A DNA stretch of 64,000 nt, taken from assembly GCA_021234155.1 (NCBI GenBank), contig JAJEKV010000226.1, positions 622,001 to 686,000 of the forward strand, given 5' to 3'. This document shows positions 36,431 to 47,703 of the stretch, piece after piece. Made by a program: the position numbers and the translations under genes. The notes beneath the pieces were generated by a model. That model made no database searches and had not been told where the DNA came from. It saw only the letters and a list, made by a program, of their open reading frames with translations. This DNA is from Isoetes taiwanensis. Its lineage: Eukaryota; Streptophyta; Lycopodiopsida; Isoetales; Isoetaceae. Within the stretch, counting starts at the first letter, position 1. Each line of letters starts with the position of its first letter.

Positions 36431-38280
36431 TTGTTGATCATCTCTCTCCTACCAATTCACAGAATCATGGTCATCCCCTTATTGGCGAAATTGTTTGCCG
36501 GAATTCTTGAACAACAATTGACAACATGGGCAGACGAATCATGGGTACATACACTTGGGCAGGTAGGTTTTAAATCTACCATCTTTGACCATAGTTTCAT
36601 GTTTTGCGCCCTGCTAAGAGGATAGTAGAAATAAATGGTAGAATTTTTATTTTGCTTTGTGGATTTAGTGAAGGCTTTCAACGCAATTCCTAGGGAGAAG
36701 TTATGGGGGAGATTATCTCAGTTAAGTGTCCCTGGTGAGCTGCAAAATGCAGTCTACATACTGTATGGAATAGTCTCAGCCTAAATGCCGCCATCGAGCC
36801 AGCCTATCAATGATAGTGTGGAAGTGCCTATTTTGGTGGAGCCAGTTCTTCTATATAGGGTGGAAGTAGGGATGGTTCTTGGCGCTGGCGCTGTCACCTC
36901 CGTCTGCGGCTAGGGCGGCAAGGGGAGAGGACGCCGCCCTCCTCTTCCCTGATTCCGGCACTGCCCCAGTACTCCTTGCAGGTCAGAGATTGAACTAGAT
37001 ACTAGCGGGGTTTTGCCATCAGTTTCAGGTGGATCTTTCGTTTCTTTAAAGAATGCTCCGGAGTGCTTGCCTGACACTGCTTCAAGGCGGTCCTAATGTT
37101 TTTGCCTGATGCCACTAACGTGGCCCGATTTGCTAATGGATGAGCAAGATCATGTAAGTTTTCTGGAATTTACAATTTTCTTGTTTATCAAGATCCAAAA
37201 AGGCATCTGACCTATAAGGTAGCAGATTTTTAGCGTAAAACATGAAGAGAGCATTTTTCATGTAAATATATTCCAGGCGCCTAATCTATGGTGGATCTTC
37301 CGAATCGCCGGCTTTTTCCCTTTCCTCTTGCTCTTTCTTTCTAGTGGAAAGATCTAAGAATGTTGTTCAGGAAGGAGTCAGGGTAAATTCTTGATTTCGA
37401 TTTCACAGTTTAGGAACAGAATGCTTAATTTTTCTGAGATTGCCGAGCTAGGGAGATAACCGTGTCCAGGAAGACGCTTCCATATCGAATTCGGATATCA
37501 TGAACCAAAATTTAGGGAGTTTTGGTGCTGGGTCGTGTGTCTAGCTTTACAAGTAGGGCTGGCACATCCCGAGCAATGCAAGCATCTCCTTTTAATTTCG
37601 CGATGCTGTAGAAAAATTGTTGAATCAGATCATAGTTTGAAGCAGTTGGGCTTCTCTGAGCAGTGCGGGAGAATTGGTCAGATTACTCTTCAGCTCTTTT
37701 CTCTTCATTTTCAGTTTTGCAAGAGGTTTTTTTTGGAGCATTCACGACTTATCTGCAGTTTCTGGAAAGCTTGTGCTAAGCTCCTGTAGTATTTTATCTA
37801 AACAGGAAGATTGGTTTTAATCATGTAGTACTGTTTAGATAGAAGAAGATGTTGAGAAAGACAGATTAGTACAGGAATTATGGATATGAAATCTGATCTA
37901 CATGAGATCTTTGTGCTTAAATTCTTTCTGGTCTATGTGAGACCTATGATGTAATTCTTCCTATCTTTAATAAAATTTTTCTTACCTTCAAAAAAAAAAA
38001 AAAAAAAAAAAAATAGGGTGGAAGTATCTTGGAAAGACTTGGAACACATCTAGAAAGATAGGATTCCATCCTCTTCAACATGCTAGTCTAAATTACTATC
38101 AAAAGGTGGTCAACATGAGAGATATTGGACTTCCAGGTCTCTTCTACATAATGATCATTGGTCCACACTGTAAATCTGTTGGAAGAAGAAATGCTTAGGT
38201 TGGTTTCCCAAATAGAATGTGCAGAAACATGCATGTATACAAGCACAGAGCAATGAAGATCACACTCGTTTAAAGTAGTA
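36431..38280 (+). mobile_element. LINE reverse-transcriptase relic, split by a retro-insertion
   Basis: Left part 36431-36868: RT motifs LLAKLFAGILEQQLTTWA and LGQVGFKST, then FVDLVKAFNAIPREKLWG, and VEPVLLYRVEV at the break. The reading resumes after the insertion at 38027 with SWKDLEHI, the region that follows LLYG.EVWG in related copies of this window. A stop codon and frame shifts make it dead. The insertion 36869-38012 lies between two copies of its 14-bp target duplication. Confidence 0.85.
36869..38012 (+). mobile_element. Poly(A)-tailed retro-insertion with 14-bp TSD
   Basis: The sequence atagggtggaagta occurs at 36855-36868 and again at 38013-38026, directly flanking 1144 bp that end in a run of more than 20 A, preceded by ctttaataaaatttttctta (a polyadenylation signal). 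This is the signature of target-primed reverse transcription. The 5' end is GC-rich (ggcgctggcgctgtcacctc). No long ORF is present: an 84-codon frame at 37535-37789 has no recognised family. It may be a non-autonomous L1-type derivative or the retrocopy of a non-coding or UTR-rich transcript. Confidence 0.85.
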
Positions 38281-38530
38281 TCTTGATACATGTTTTCTTT
38301 TTTTTTTCCTTTTTTGGGAAGACAAGGTTGGGTTTATATTCATTTAAATAAGTTACATCATATAGCAAACCATAATAGGCATGTTCCTTATAAAATGGAA
38401 CCATGTCACTACATATGGGCCTGATACAAAAAGGCACCTTTTCTTTTAATAGTATTAAAAGGCATAATAGTATTTAAATTAAGATAGCACTATTGATACT
38501 TCTGAAACCAGAGTCTGATTATGAAGATTA
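38281..38530. other. Short unassigned stretch
   Basis: Includes a T-rich run at 38296-38318. No gene is visible. Confidence 0.4.
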
Positions 38531-38932
38531 TTGTACCTCAATGAGATCTTGAATAGTGAGATCATCCACCGTGTTTCTGCCCAGTATATTCAGCAGGAGG
38601 TCCAGCTTAGCCACATGATAGTTCATGAAATCAAGCAGCAGAAGTACATTGGCCTCTCTCATCTGCTGCCATTTATAGTACAAATTCATAAAATATTGCC
38701 TCAGATTGTTGTGACTCTATGCTTCAGGCTTGTTCAGGATTTTTTTCCTAGCCAAGACATGTACTATTTCCTGTTTCAGCTGAATAAAAATGTCCTCTTC
38801 CTCAATTTTGGGAAGAGTAGAGTCTTCCTCATCCGATTTCTCAGCAACCCCCATACCTCTTTCTGCACCTCCATATCGATTAAGTCTCCTCAGTGCATTT
38901 GTGTAAAACATTACCATCAATGGCTAGTTTAA
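38531..38932 (-). pseudogene. Unidentified ORF relic with REANVLLLLD motif
   Basis: Minus-strand reading: an acidic segment (EKSDEEDSTLPKIEEEDIF) is followed, after one in-frame stop, by MREANVLLLLDFMNYH, AKLDLLLNILG and LTIQDLI. A similar decayed reading lies at about 59030-59480 (REAHVLLLLD, KLDMLLAMFG). I do not recognise the family. The recurrence suggests a transposon-borne protein. Confidence 0.5.
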
Positions 38933-38987
38933 GCACGAATTCATGCATCCCCGGGATGATTTGTCAAAATTCTTCCCTTTAAAGACC

Positions 38988-39257
38988 CTATGGGCCATAG
39001 CTGAGTCTATTAATAATGCCAGGAAGGTTTGCTTCAGTTTTGTGTTCAATGGCTACCCTATTGCGATGCTTCCAGATTGCCCAGCAACTCAAGGATTTGA
39101 TTGTATTCAATAATCTGTTCTTAGTATCCAAGAACTCTATCAAATTTGAGCCTCTATTAGCTCCCCTGTTAATCTGAGCAGTCCAACTCCAGAATTCCCC
39201 AACGTAGGGGCATATAAACACATGATTGGAGGTCTCCATCTCTCCACCCACCTCCAA
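38988..39257 (-). pseudogene. LINE C-terminal zinc-binding domain relic
   Basis: The open minus-strand frame of 89 codons has ETSNHVFICPYVGEFW, then LSCWAIWKHRNRVAIEHK. This matches the RT zinc-binding region (H...CP....W, then WxIWKxRN) at the C-terminus of plant L1-type LINEs. No RT accompanies it here. It is a different LINE lineage from the microsatellite-tailed copies. Confidence 0.7.
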
Positions 39258-39379
39258 TTGACCTCAAGTTTGTTGCAATAGGCTCATTAGATAGTCTTAC
39301 TCATGATCAAACCCTCAAATTAGCTTTCAAATCCTCATTTTGACCTCAAAATAGGCGAGATTTGCCCAACCCAAAAATT

Positions 39380-40349
39380 TTCTAAGTTTTCCAAAAATTA
39401 GGGCTTTTCCCTTTTCCTATAAATAGGCCCCCATATTTCACTTAGCACCCTGCAGGTTTGCTCCCAGCTTTTAAGCGATTTTCCAAACCCCTTAGGCGCT
39501 TCAAGAGCTATTTGTTAGCCCAGTTTAGTCAAGATCAATGGCAACTGCAGATTTTAGGCGATGGTACAGCGCCAGTGCCCATGTAGCTGAGGCAGATATC
39601 AATGCCATTTTTGAAGTTTTCCAGTAGGAGATAGACATCCAAGCCACTTTGCAGGCAACCCCATCCTATATAGAAGTCATGACTGAATTCCAAGCTAGAG
39701 TAGGACCATCCTTAGTACAGCTTCCCCCTTGTACAGTCCCTCCAAGCAGCCTTGAGTGATGTCCCCAACATTGCCAAGTACCTGAACAACAAAGTTGCTA
39801 GGTTGCCAGATTACATGGTTATGACAGTAAACATTAGAGGTAATTTGAGATCTCATTTTGTCCCATTATGGGATGCTTAAAAAGCTACATCAGCTTTTTA
39901 AACTGTCCAATAAGAGAAGAGCTCCAGTGTATTTTATTCCAGTATTATGTGGCAGCAGTAATTAATGCAGTTCTAGCTAGGCGAAGTATTTCTCCTATAT
40001 TGCTGCCTTAGCCATCTTTCTCTCTCATCATGCCCTGAACCCAATCGGGGAACCCTCCATCCCAGCCTTGGCCTCTTCAGCAGAAGGTCAGCTCCTATTG
40101 CAGTATCAAGCGGAGCGAGAAGGGAGAGCCGAAGGCGAAGAGCTCGACTCAGAAGACGAAGACTACGTCGAGTTCGACCCGGACCAGGAGCGGCAGCAAG
40201 CAGAGCAGGAGATCCAGTCGTTCGACCAGGACCTGCAGACCATCAGGATTGCTCCCCCGCTTGGGCTAGTTATCACAAGCCTTGCCCCCATCATCATCAA
40301 CGGCCAGGAGTATCTGCTCCTAAGTGACATCCAGAACCTCCCTAGATGA
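39380..40349 (+). pseudogene. Decayed gag-like ORF behind a TATA-type promoter
   Basis: A TATA box, cctataaatagg, at about 39417 precedes the ATG at 39538, which reads MATADFRRWYSASAH. The frame breaks at a TAG after 29 codons and again later; pieces such as LNNKVARLPDYMVM continue in other frames. The final part (40068-40349) is open, starts SSAEGQLLLQYQAERE and is very acidic (EELDSEDEDYVEFDPDQE), ending INGQEYLLLSDIQNL. The layout resembles an LTR-retrotransposon promoter and gag, but no zinc knuckle is seen, so the family is uncertain. Host gene relic is the alternative. Confidence 0.4.
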
Positions 40350-42564
40350 CTCATTTGATGATATAGTCTTAAAGCTTTATCATATTATCTTCGCCTTCTC
40401 ATAAGTGTAAATCATCAAATTGTACATCATTGTATCTGATTATCACGGGAGAATCATTTGACTCAGTTACAATTAACAAGAGAACAAGAAGAAGAACCAA
40501 CTGAAGGAGATTTAGAAGTATGATATATATGACATAGAACAAGAATCAAAGCAAAAGAAAACAAACAAACCACATGACCTTCATTGTCTGCATCCATAAT
40601 TGAACAAAAACTGGCATGAACTTGAATAAAAGTATCCACAAAATTTTAAAAGCTTCAGTTCGCGCCAGTTTTGTGGAATTAGAGAAAGAATTCCAAAACA
40701 ATGTAGTCCTAGAGCAACAGTCTCTTCTGTCTTTGTTTTGTCTGCACTAGAGTAATGAATGCAGCTTGAAGATGAAAGTAAGACTTACAGTATAATGTGT
40801 ATAAAACATAATGATGAGGAATGAGAGAATAAGAGTGCAAAGCTAGCTCAAGAACATATGAAGAACAATGAAAAGTAAATAAGATTTACAAATTCATCGA
40901 GCCAAGTCCTACAATCACGCTAAGATACTAATCAAATCTTAGGAACAAGGAAGAAGCCAATGCTCTAAAGTAGGCTGGTGAACATGTTTGTAATGGCTCA
41001 AAGTTTGAATAATCATGCAAAGGAATTGCCAAGCTACTAATGATGGATTAGACATGTTCCAAAAAAATTAGACATGGGCACTTATACGATCATTCTAGGA
41101 CAAGAAAGCCAGTGGACATATACAAGACCATGGTTTCATGGACCACCATCGGGCAAGAATGCCTTTTTAGATGCCGGGGAATTGACTATGGGAAAGTCTC
41201 CACTCTAGTTGAAAATCTGGATAATATTGACATTGACAAGCATGCATGCAAAGTATTTCCAGTAGACAAACTTCAAATCTGCTTTCCTTAATGAGGCAAA
41301 CTGTGTCTAATTTCATAGATAGAATTGCAGTGGTATCAGATCTAGGAGTTTAAGCCATTGTAGACCTCAAATATATGTGATGCTCCTTATCTGTTCCATG
41401 GCAACTATGCTGCTAATTCTATGGCAACTATACTACTGCATGATTTCACGATGCTTATAAATGTAAAAAGTTTTAGAGGGTTTTACTTTCTTTTATCATA
41501 TTAACTAACCTAGGATCAGTGCACATTCCCCAAGATTAGCATTGATAATTGCATTCCATGTATACTGATCAGGATTTGTAAGCATCTTGAATGTCCAATT
41601 TGCATCAATCAGACTTCCATAAGTCACAAAAAGTCACCATCTTGCAAGAGAAGAATTTAAACAACATTAGAACCACATGGATTTGTACAATTCCCTTCAA
41701 CAATAAGCATGTTGCTGTTATTATAATTGGGTGTCTAAAACAATTTTAGGATTATTGATGTCAGCAATTAAAATATAAAAAAATCTAAATTGAAAAAAAA
41801 AAGATAAAGTGCTTTTATACTAACATCCATTTGAAGAAGAGAGACACAATTTTTAGATCAGGGCCTTAGCAATATGAGCTCTCTCTTCCACAATTGCCCC
41901 ATTTGTTAGTATATCCCATTACATCATATTAAAGAAAAGGCGGTGAATTGCAAACATAAATGGAAAGCTTTTGTATTAGCTCTCACTTCGTACTGAATAA
42001 AGATTATTGCAAGTTAAGTAAATCACCTCTTAATGAGAACTTTTGTCTCTGAGATATTGAAAGAGGCATTGCGGAGAGACTGATAACCAAAGAGAGGTAG
42101 CAACATTGAGTACAGTGTCAGACTAGGAGGCTCGCTAAGGATATCGAAAATCTTGTGAGTTGCAACCCTAACTGCACTTTCAGGGTAGGGTTACCCTCCA
42201 TTTTCTCCATAGTCCATTTCTAGAAGCACACGATGCGCTCAGCTCGGCATCAAAATTATTCGTCATTGTTTGTGCCAATTCCAACAACCTCTTTCTTCTC
42301 TGGACATTTTGAATCAATCTAGAAGTTGAACACACAAAAGGTATTTTATATGCATGAAAAAATCAATTCTTACTTCCTAAATCTCCACCGGGTATATTGA
42401 TGGCAAGGACACTAGAGATCTTTTTGGATTGCCTTTCAAATACATTAAAACATCTTTTTTCTCCAAATGCCATCCACAATTAACGAAATACTTGTACATT
42501 TTGTTCACCATACGATCATATTCCATATGCTCAAGTACTATCACCTGCATAAACACATAACATA
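40350..42564. other. Gene-free stretch
   Basis: AT-rich sequence without a recognised gene, RNA or repeat. Confidence 0.4.
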
Positions 42565-42793
42565 CAAACTTAGTCTAGTGGTAACACACTAGATCTAGCA
42601 ACTATAGGTCTCGAGTTCGAGACTGCCCAGAATCGCACTCTGAACTGTTGGGTGTCAAAACCCACAGACGCAATGTAAAGTGGTTGGGGGCAGGGCCCAA
42701 CCAAGCAATGTAGTGTGGTGTGTGGTCACATGTCCAGTTGGATGCTGCCTAGTGGTGTGACGTTAAAATACTATCTATCTATCTATCTATCTC
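42565..42793 (+). mobile_element. tRNA-derived SINE with LINE-like 3' end and (TATC)n tail
   Basis: The head has a perfect RNA polymerase III A box, TAGTCTAGTGG, at 42571-42581, and a B box, gagttcgagac, at about 42612-42622. The body follows, and near the 3' end the sequence tgacgttaaaata leads straight into (TATC)n at about 42771-42792. That pre-tail sequence is the same as in the (TTCC)n-tailed LINEs (ggacgttaaaata at 23505 and 47033), suggesting mobilisation by that LINE. No target duplication was identified. Confidence 0.75.
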
Positions 42794-43479
42794 ATACCTA
42801 CCTTGTTGTAGCCGTTGGTCATTTCTTGAATCATGAATCTAGAAGGCCATGAATCTAGAAGGCCACATGTAACAACATCTCTTGCAAGATCAACCAAAAC
42901 ATGTACAACGACCCAACATCCAGCATCATGTTATTTGCAGGATCTTAGAAAACAAAGTTCTCTTGTTGGAACATTGGGAGATAACACTTGGAATTTAGAA
43001 AACAACTAAAAGCCCAAACAATAACTGGAATCAAACCCCTAAAAGAAAGAGCAAATTGATTACTGAAACTTCATACTTGAATGATCTGCTATAGATGAAA
43101 GCCCCGTGAATAGAAGCATCTAATGTGATGAGCAATCTACAGCACAAAAGAGCTGCCTTTGGAAATAGGACTAGCTCTTCAACTTCCAGAAAAGCAAAAA
43201 CAAAACATACCGCAAATCGTATCCCAAAACCAGTTTCAATATAGTAAGCTTTGAGCCATACTTTACGGGATTCTTTGATGTACATTATTGTGTAATCAAA
43301 ATGTTATCCCTTTTTCTTCATAAGCCTGTTAGTGTCTCTTTGTCATCTCACTAATTGCATCTGTCAGATCTATGAAGGTATTGCTCTGTTCCATTAGTAT
43401 CGCGCTCGGCTCTCCCCATTTGATCCTATTGTACTTCGTCCTGGTATCGTTGTTTGTCTGATATAGTTTTCATCTTTCC
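42794..43479. other. Gene-free stretch
   Basis: A short direct repeat, catgaatctagaaggcca, lies at 42832-42863. No gene seen. Confidence 0.4.
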
Positions 43480-44331
43480 CCATGTCACAGATCAAGCAAA
43501 TTCAATCCTCCTCGTTTATTTTTCTCCACCTGCCCTTTTCTATCTTTAGATCATGGCTCCCCATCCTGAATCTTGTATCGTGCCCCTCCTGGCTTTTCCT
43601 ATTCTGTTGTCTTTATACAAGTTCTGCCCTATTTTCTGTTCGGATTGAATATCTCCAGCAGCCCTTGTGTTTTCAGTCCTATTCTTTTTCTTAGCCATGC
43701 TTCTGTTGCTTCCGTCATCCATCTGTCCTCCCATTTTTCATGTTATAGTATATTGCTGAGATCCATCCCTAGGTCTCGCTTCCATTGTGCCAATTTCCTA
43801 AACCATCCCTGCCTAGAAATGAGGTGTTGTCTGCCAGATTCTTGTATTGCTATGGTCGATAGCTTGTTTGGGTTATTTGTGCCATTGTTCTTCAGCAAGT
43901 ATTGAATAGTTCGTTCCCATGTCCTTACATCCATCGGTCTTTCTCCTGTCTCGAACACTATGGTTGCCAATGGTGTATTTGACCTGAACTTGAATTTCTG
44001 ATTATGCCATTGTCTCAAGATTCCCTCGTGCTTTTTCCATTTTTCTTCTGTTAGCCCGGGCCCCCATGCCTCTGACCCATACGGTTGTGTGCTTGCTACC
44101 AATGTATTGAATAGATATGATTTGATGTCCCGGTCGATCATCCTGCTCCTATTACAGTAATTTTTCATCAGATAGAAGCTACCAATCGCCGCTTGGAACC
44201 GTAAATATGCCCCTTTTAACCATTTCCCAGTACTATGGGTGTCGTATCCTAAGTATTTGTACTCCGCTGCTTCCTTAAGATCTGATCCCAGGTATCTAAA
44301 TGGCTTGTGGCATCCCTTGACTCTAAACATC
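43480..44331 (-). pseudogene. LINE ORF2 C-terminal relic, first type
   Basis: The minus-strand open frame of 195 codons (44330-43743) reads AAEYKYLGYDTHSTGKWLKG, LVASTQPYGSEAWGPGL, then ISRQGWFRKLAQWKRDLG. YKYLG and YGSEAWGP are the usual landmarks downstream of the RT domain in non-LTR elements. Reading continues with shifts to about 43500. The polymerase motifs themselves are missing. Confidence 0.75.
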
Positions 44332-44654
44332 GTGTCAAGAAGGCCGTCTGCACCTGCTCGAGGTCATTCCGGTGTTGAGGGATATCACCGGACCCCACAC
44401 TTCTGCCCCATACAAAAGGACCGGCTCGACCAAGGCCCGAAACAAGTGTGGACTGGTGGCCCCTGGGCATACAACTCGCTTTGTGGTTGTTCTCCGCATG
44501 GCATATAGTGCTTTCCAACCCGCCGTGACCCGCAACCTGATGGCAGCATCCCAATGGGTGGTAGTTGAGAACTCGATCCCCAAGTACTTATAGGTCGGAG
44601 CCACCTCTACATCTTGTCCCTGGTAAGTGGATGAGGGAAGCCTTGGCTGGCGGG
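44332..44654 (-). pseudogene. LINE ORF2 C-terminal relic, second type
   Basis: The minus-strand frame has TYKYLGIEFSTTTHWD, then ALVEPVLLYGAEVWGP, and in the next frame VQTAFLTRC. These landmarks are the same as in the adjacent relic, but the sequence is clearly different and resembles the LINEs at 36.4 and 57.8 kb. Two unrelated LINE pieces therefore abut at about 44332. Confidence 0.75.
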
Positions 44655-44852
44655 ATGATAAAGAGGGAGTATTAATGAGGTGTGCAACTAGCACCTCTCA
44701 CAACCATAACTTCCCCTGGACCATTCCAGGTTTGGGGGTTGGACTTCATTGGCCCTATAGACCCACCCTATTCTGCTCAACATGAATATGTTCTTGTGGC
44801 CACATACTATTTCACAAAATGGGCTGAGGCAACACCTCTGAGGCAAGCTAAT

Positions 44853-44887
<35 letters not shown>

Positions 44888-44955
44888 TTGACTATAGCAA
44901 GATTTCTTACATGAAAATATATGTGCCAGGTTTGGTATTCCCTTCAAACTTTCAA
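44655..44955 (+). pseudogene. Ty3/gypsy integrase fragment interrupted by poly(T)
   Basis: The reading GPFQVWGLDFIGPIDPP, then FTKWAEATPLRQAN, is the start of a gypsy-type integrase core. It is about 95 percent identical by eye to 49660-49862. A run of 31 T (44854-44884) interrupts it, after which integrase-like sequence resumes with TIARFLHENICARFGIPF and fades by about 44955. The fragment joins the LINE relic at about 44655. Confidence 0.75.
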
Positions 44956-46954
44956 GCTTAACAAGCACATGCTTTCCATGGAGGAACATCTGCCATGCAT
45001 TTTGTCATGCATTATTCCCATTTGTATTGAAAATCATGCATTATTCCTATCTGCCTTCATAATTCACTTCATTAAGTTGCTGACATCCCTGCCATAACCG
45101 CAAGTCAAGTCATGCTAACATATTCTTGTCATCTACAGGACCGTCAGCAAAGAACTTAATTTACACAGTCATCAGTTCTTAAGTTGACCAGAATTCATTC
45201 AGACTCTCTTCCTTTTTTACAAATTCCTGCCTATATCAAATTGCCTACACAATTCCACAAGGCAGAGTCTATGAGTTAATTCTAATGATCATTTGTCATG
45301 CAGGTTCACCAGTCATGCCATCATCATCCTTCATTCGTTGTCCAATACCATGAATACTTGACTCTTGCTCCACACAAGGTACCCATCTTGCCTATCACCT
45401 TCCCATCTAAGGCAACTATCTGAAGACAATGGAGATATTCTTTAGCTCCAAGAGGCTGGCAGACCAGCCTGCTTCCCTTTTTTAGCATGATGCTGCCATG
45501 CTATGGCAGCATAGAAGAGCATTGCACACAATGACATGTTAAAACTTGCATATGAACGTGAGCATTTGAATATAAAAGCTGCAGATTTGAAGACTCTCAT
45601 CCCTGAAGATCACAAGTGAACACTTGCTTGAAGAGCCAAGGAGAGGACATTCATTAAAGATCACACAAGCTAAGCAAAGAAGTGAGATTCAAGCAAAACA
45701 AGCTAGAATTTGAAGATTGGAAGACCCCTCAAATTGACTTGGTATGTGGCTAAATTTTGTGTTATTGACATGAACACCATTTCACATGATTCACCTCTAG
45801 AGTTCATCACCTTATTCCTATTCAAAAATACCCCACTTGCCTCATATTCCATGTCTCTTCTCTTTGCAAAGTTGGCAAATAGCCTCTAGTCAAAACATAT
45901 CATTCATGCACCATTCACACATCACACACTCATTATGCCACCACCACATTGAAAAAACAAAAAATTCCGCTCAATTTGGCCTCTCTCATGATCTAAGATC
46001 ATATTCTCTCTCTAAAAGTCAAACTAGAGAGAGAAAGTGCACGAAATTCCAAAGAAAAGCATGAAAAAAGCAAACAATCAAGTTGTTACACAAAAGTTGC
46101 AAAACTATGTGCATTAATGCCAAATTGATCCATGTCACCATCCATAATTGCCAAATCACCATCCACATCACTACCAAGCTTGCCATGTCATCACATACAT
46201 GTCACCCCCCATAAAATTATCATCCTTTCAAAATGTGACCTAAATAAAGCCATTTTGACACTTAAGGGGACATGACATCATACATTATACCACATCATCA
46301 CCATGTCACCCTCCATTTGCCAACTCAGCATATCAACTTGCCATTTCATCATAGTTTTGCCCCATTTTGAGTTAAAAAGCCAAATATTCATTTTGCAAAA
46401 AAGATTCTTCCATGTCATAGAGCATCAAAAAAGATTCCATGTGGAAAAAAGAATTTTCAAAAAAGACCTTGTATTGCCCTTCGAATCGTGCCAGTTCAAA
46501 AAATAAAAAACCCCCTGACCTAGACTCTCCCTCATCTAATCTCCCCCCGCCACGTGGTACACCCGAGCGCGTGGGGCGGTAACAGACCGAATCACACGTG
46601 GGCATAGCACGTAATTTTAATAATCCATGTGTGCCAGGCCTTATATATCCATGTCTGCCTTTTTTGAAAAATGTCTGTGGGATAAATGGGCCAAGATTCT
46701 CAAGGAAATCCAAATCATGCCAAGATCCGGACATTTCCCTGGAACCAACCACCTAATCATTGCTAAACACCCTCGGATCTGCTCATTCTAGGCCAAGAAC
46801 TACAAAACTAAACTAAAAGACAAGATTAGAGCCGAAATTGCCAAGAACGGACCGGAACAGAGCATTTAAAAAAGGGGAATTGTTGACAGAGAATTTTCAG
46901 GGGTTTTGGGCGTGAGAATTGTATGCTACCATATTATTTCCTATTGTGAAGATT
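44956..46954. other. Gene-free stretch, possible LTR remains
   Basis: No ORF assigned. A TATA-like box, gaatataaaagctgcag, lies at about 45568. At 46862 a purine-rich run (aaaaaaggggaatt) precedes tgttgaca, reminiscent of a polypurine tract and LTR start. No matching second LTR was found, so this stays tentative. Segment 46540-46620 is GC-rich. Confidence 0.3.
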
Positions 46955-47073
46955 GTTTTGATCCTGTTGTTTTTGGTGTTGGGGTTTTTGGCTTGCCTGT
47001 TCTGTGCCGTCTCATAGGCCTCTGGCCTCCGTGGACGTTAAAATAAACTTCCTTCCTTCCTTCCTTCCTTCCT
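46955..47073 (+). mobile_element. LINE 3' end with (TTCC)n tail
   Basis: The sequence tttttggtgttggggttttt, then ctcataggcctctggcctcc and gtggacgttaaaataaac, runs into (TTCC)n at about 47049-47072. It is almost identical to 23437-23540, so both derive from one subfamily. Only about 100 bp of the element inserted. Confidence 0.85.
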
Positions 47074-47703
47074 GTACCCAAGATTACAGAGCTTGGGAAT
47101 CTGCTCTATGTTTGTGTGATATTGAGATGAATGAAAATACGACCCTTGGTGACATATCTGAGTTTAATTTGCACTCAACTTTTAAAGCAAGGTAAAACAA
47201 TAAGGTGGAAACGAAGTTCGAAGGTAAATTGTATATCAAAAGCACACTGTGAACTAGATTACATTATATTCTGTAGGATTAAATTCCACATCACATCTAG
47301 ACTAAGTTGCATTCAGGGTAAATCAGTGCATACATTCAAGAGGTTTTGTGATTGCAAATAGATCAAGTGCATTTGTAGAGAGTAAGTGATCTAGGAAAAA
47401 GCATAAAAAGCTAGAAAGAACAAAAAGAGAACATTCCAAACTTGCCTGTTCTCAGAAAGCTTGCATATTTTTGCATTTCTCAAGTTAAAATTACATTCTC
47501 AAGTTTTCTGTTGCATTCCTGATCAAACAAATACTTATCCCCTAATTGCAGACAACTAAAAGTTGTAGAGCACACTTAGAGCTCAGGAAAGATCATCAAA
47601 AAATTGATTTGCAAAAATCTGCTTACTATTTTCTCACTGTAACAGTCTGTCTGCAAAAATTTTGAATTTCAAGGCCTTTCTGCATCCACTTTGGCAAAAA
47701 AAG
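47074..47703. other. Gene-free stretch
   Basis: No gene seen. It ends in the aaaag that forms the left target duplication of the next element. Confidence 0.4.

Noticed and set aside
46862-46960. Purine run followed by tgttgaca as a 3' LTR border of the gypsy element
   Set aside because: No second copy of the putative LTR could be found, so the border is unsupported.
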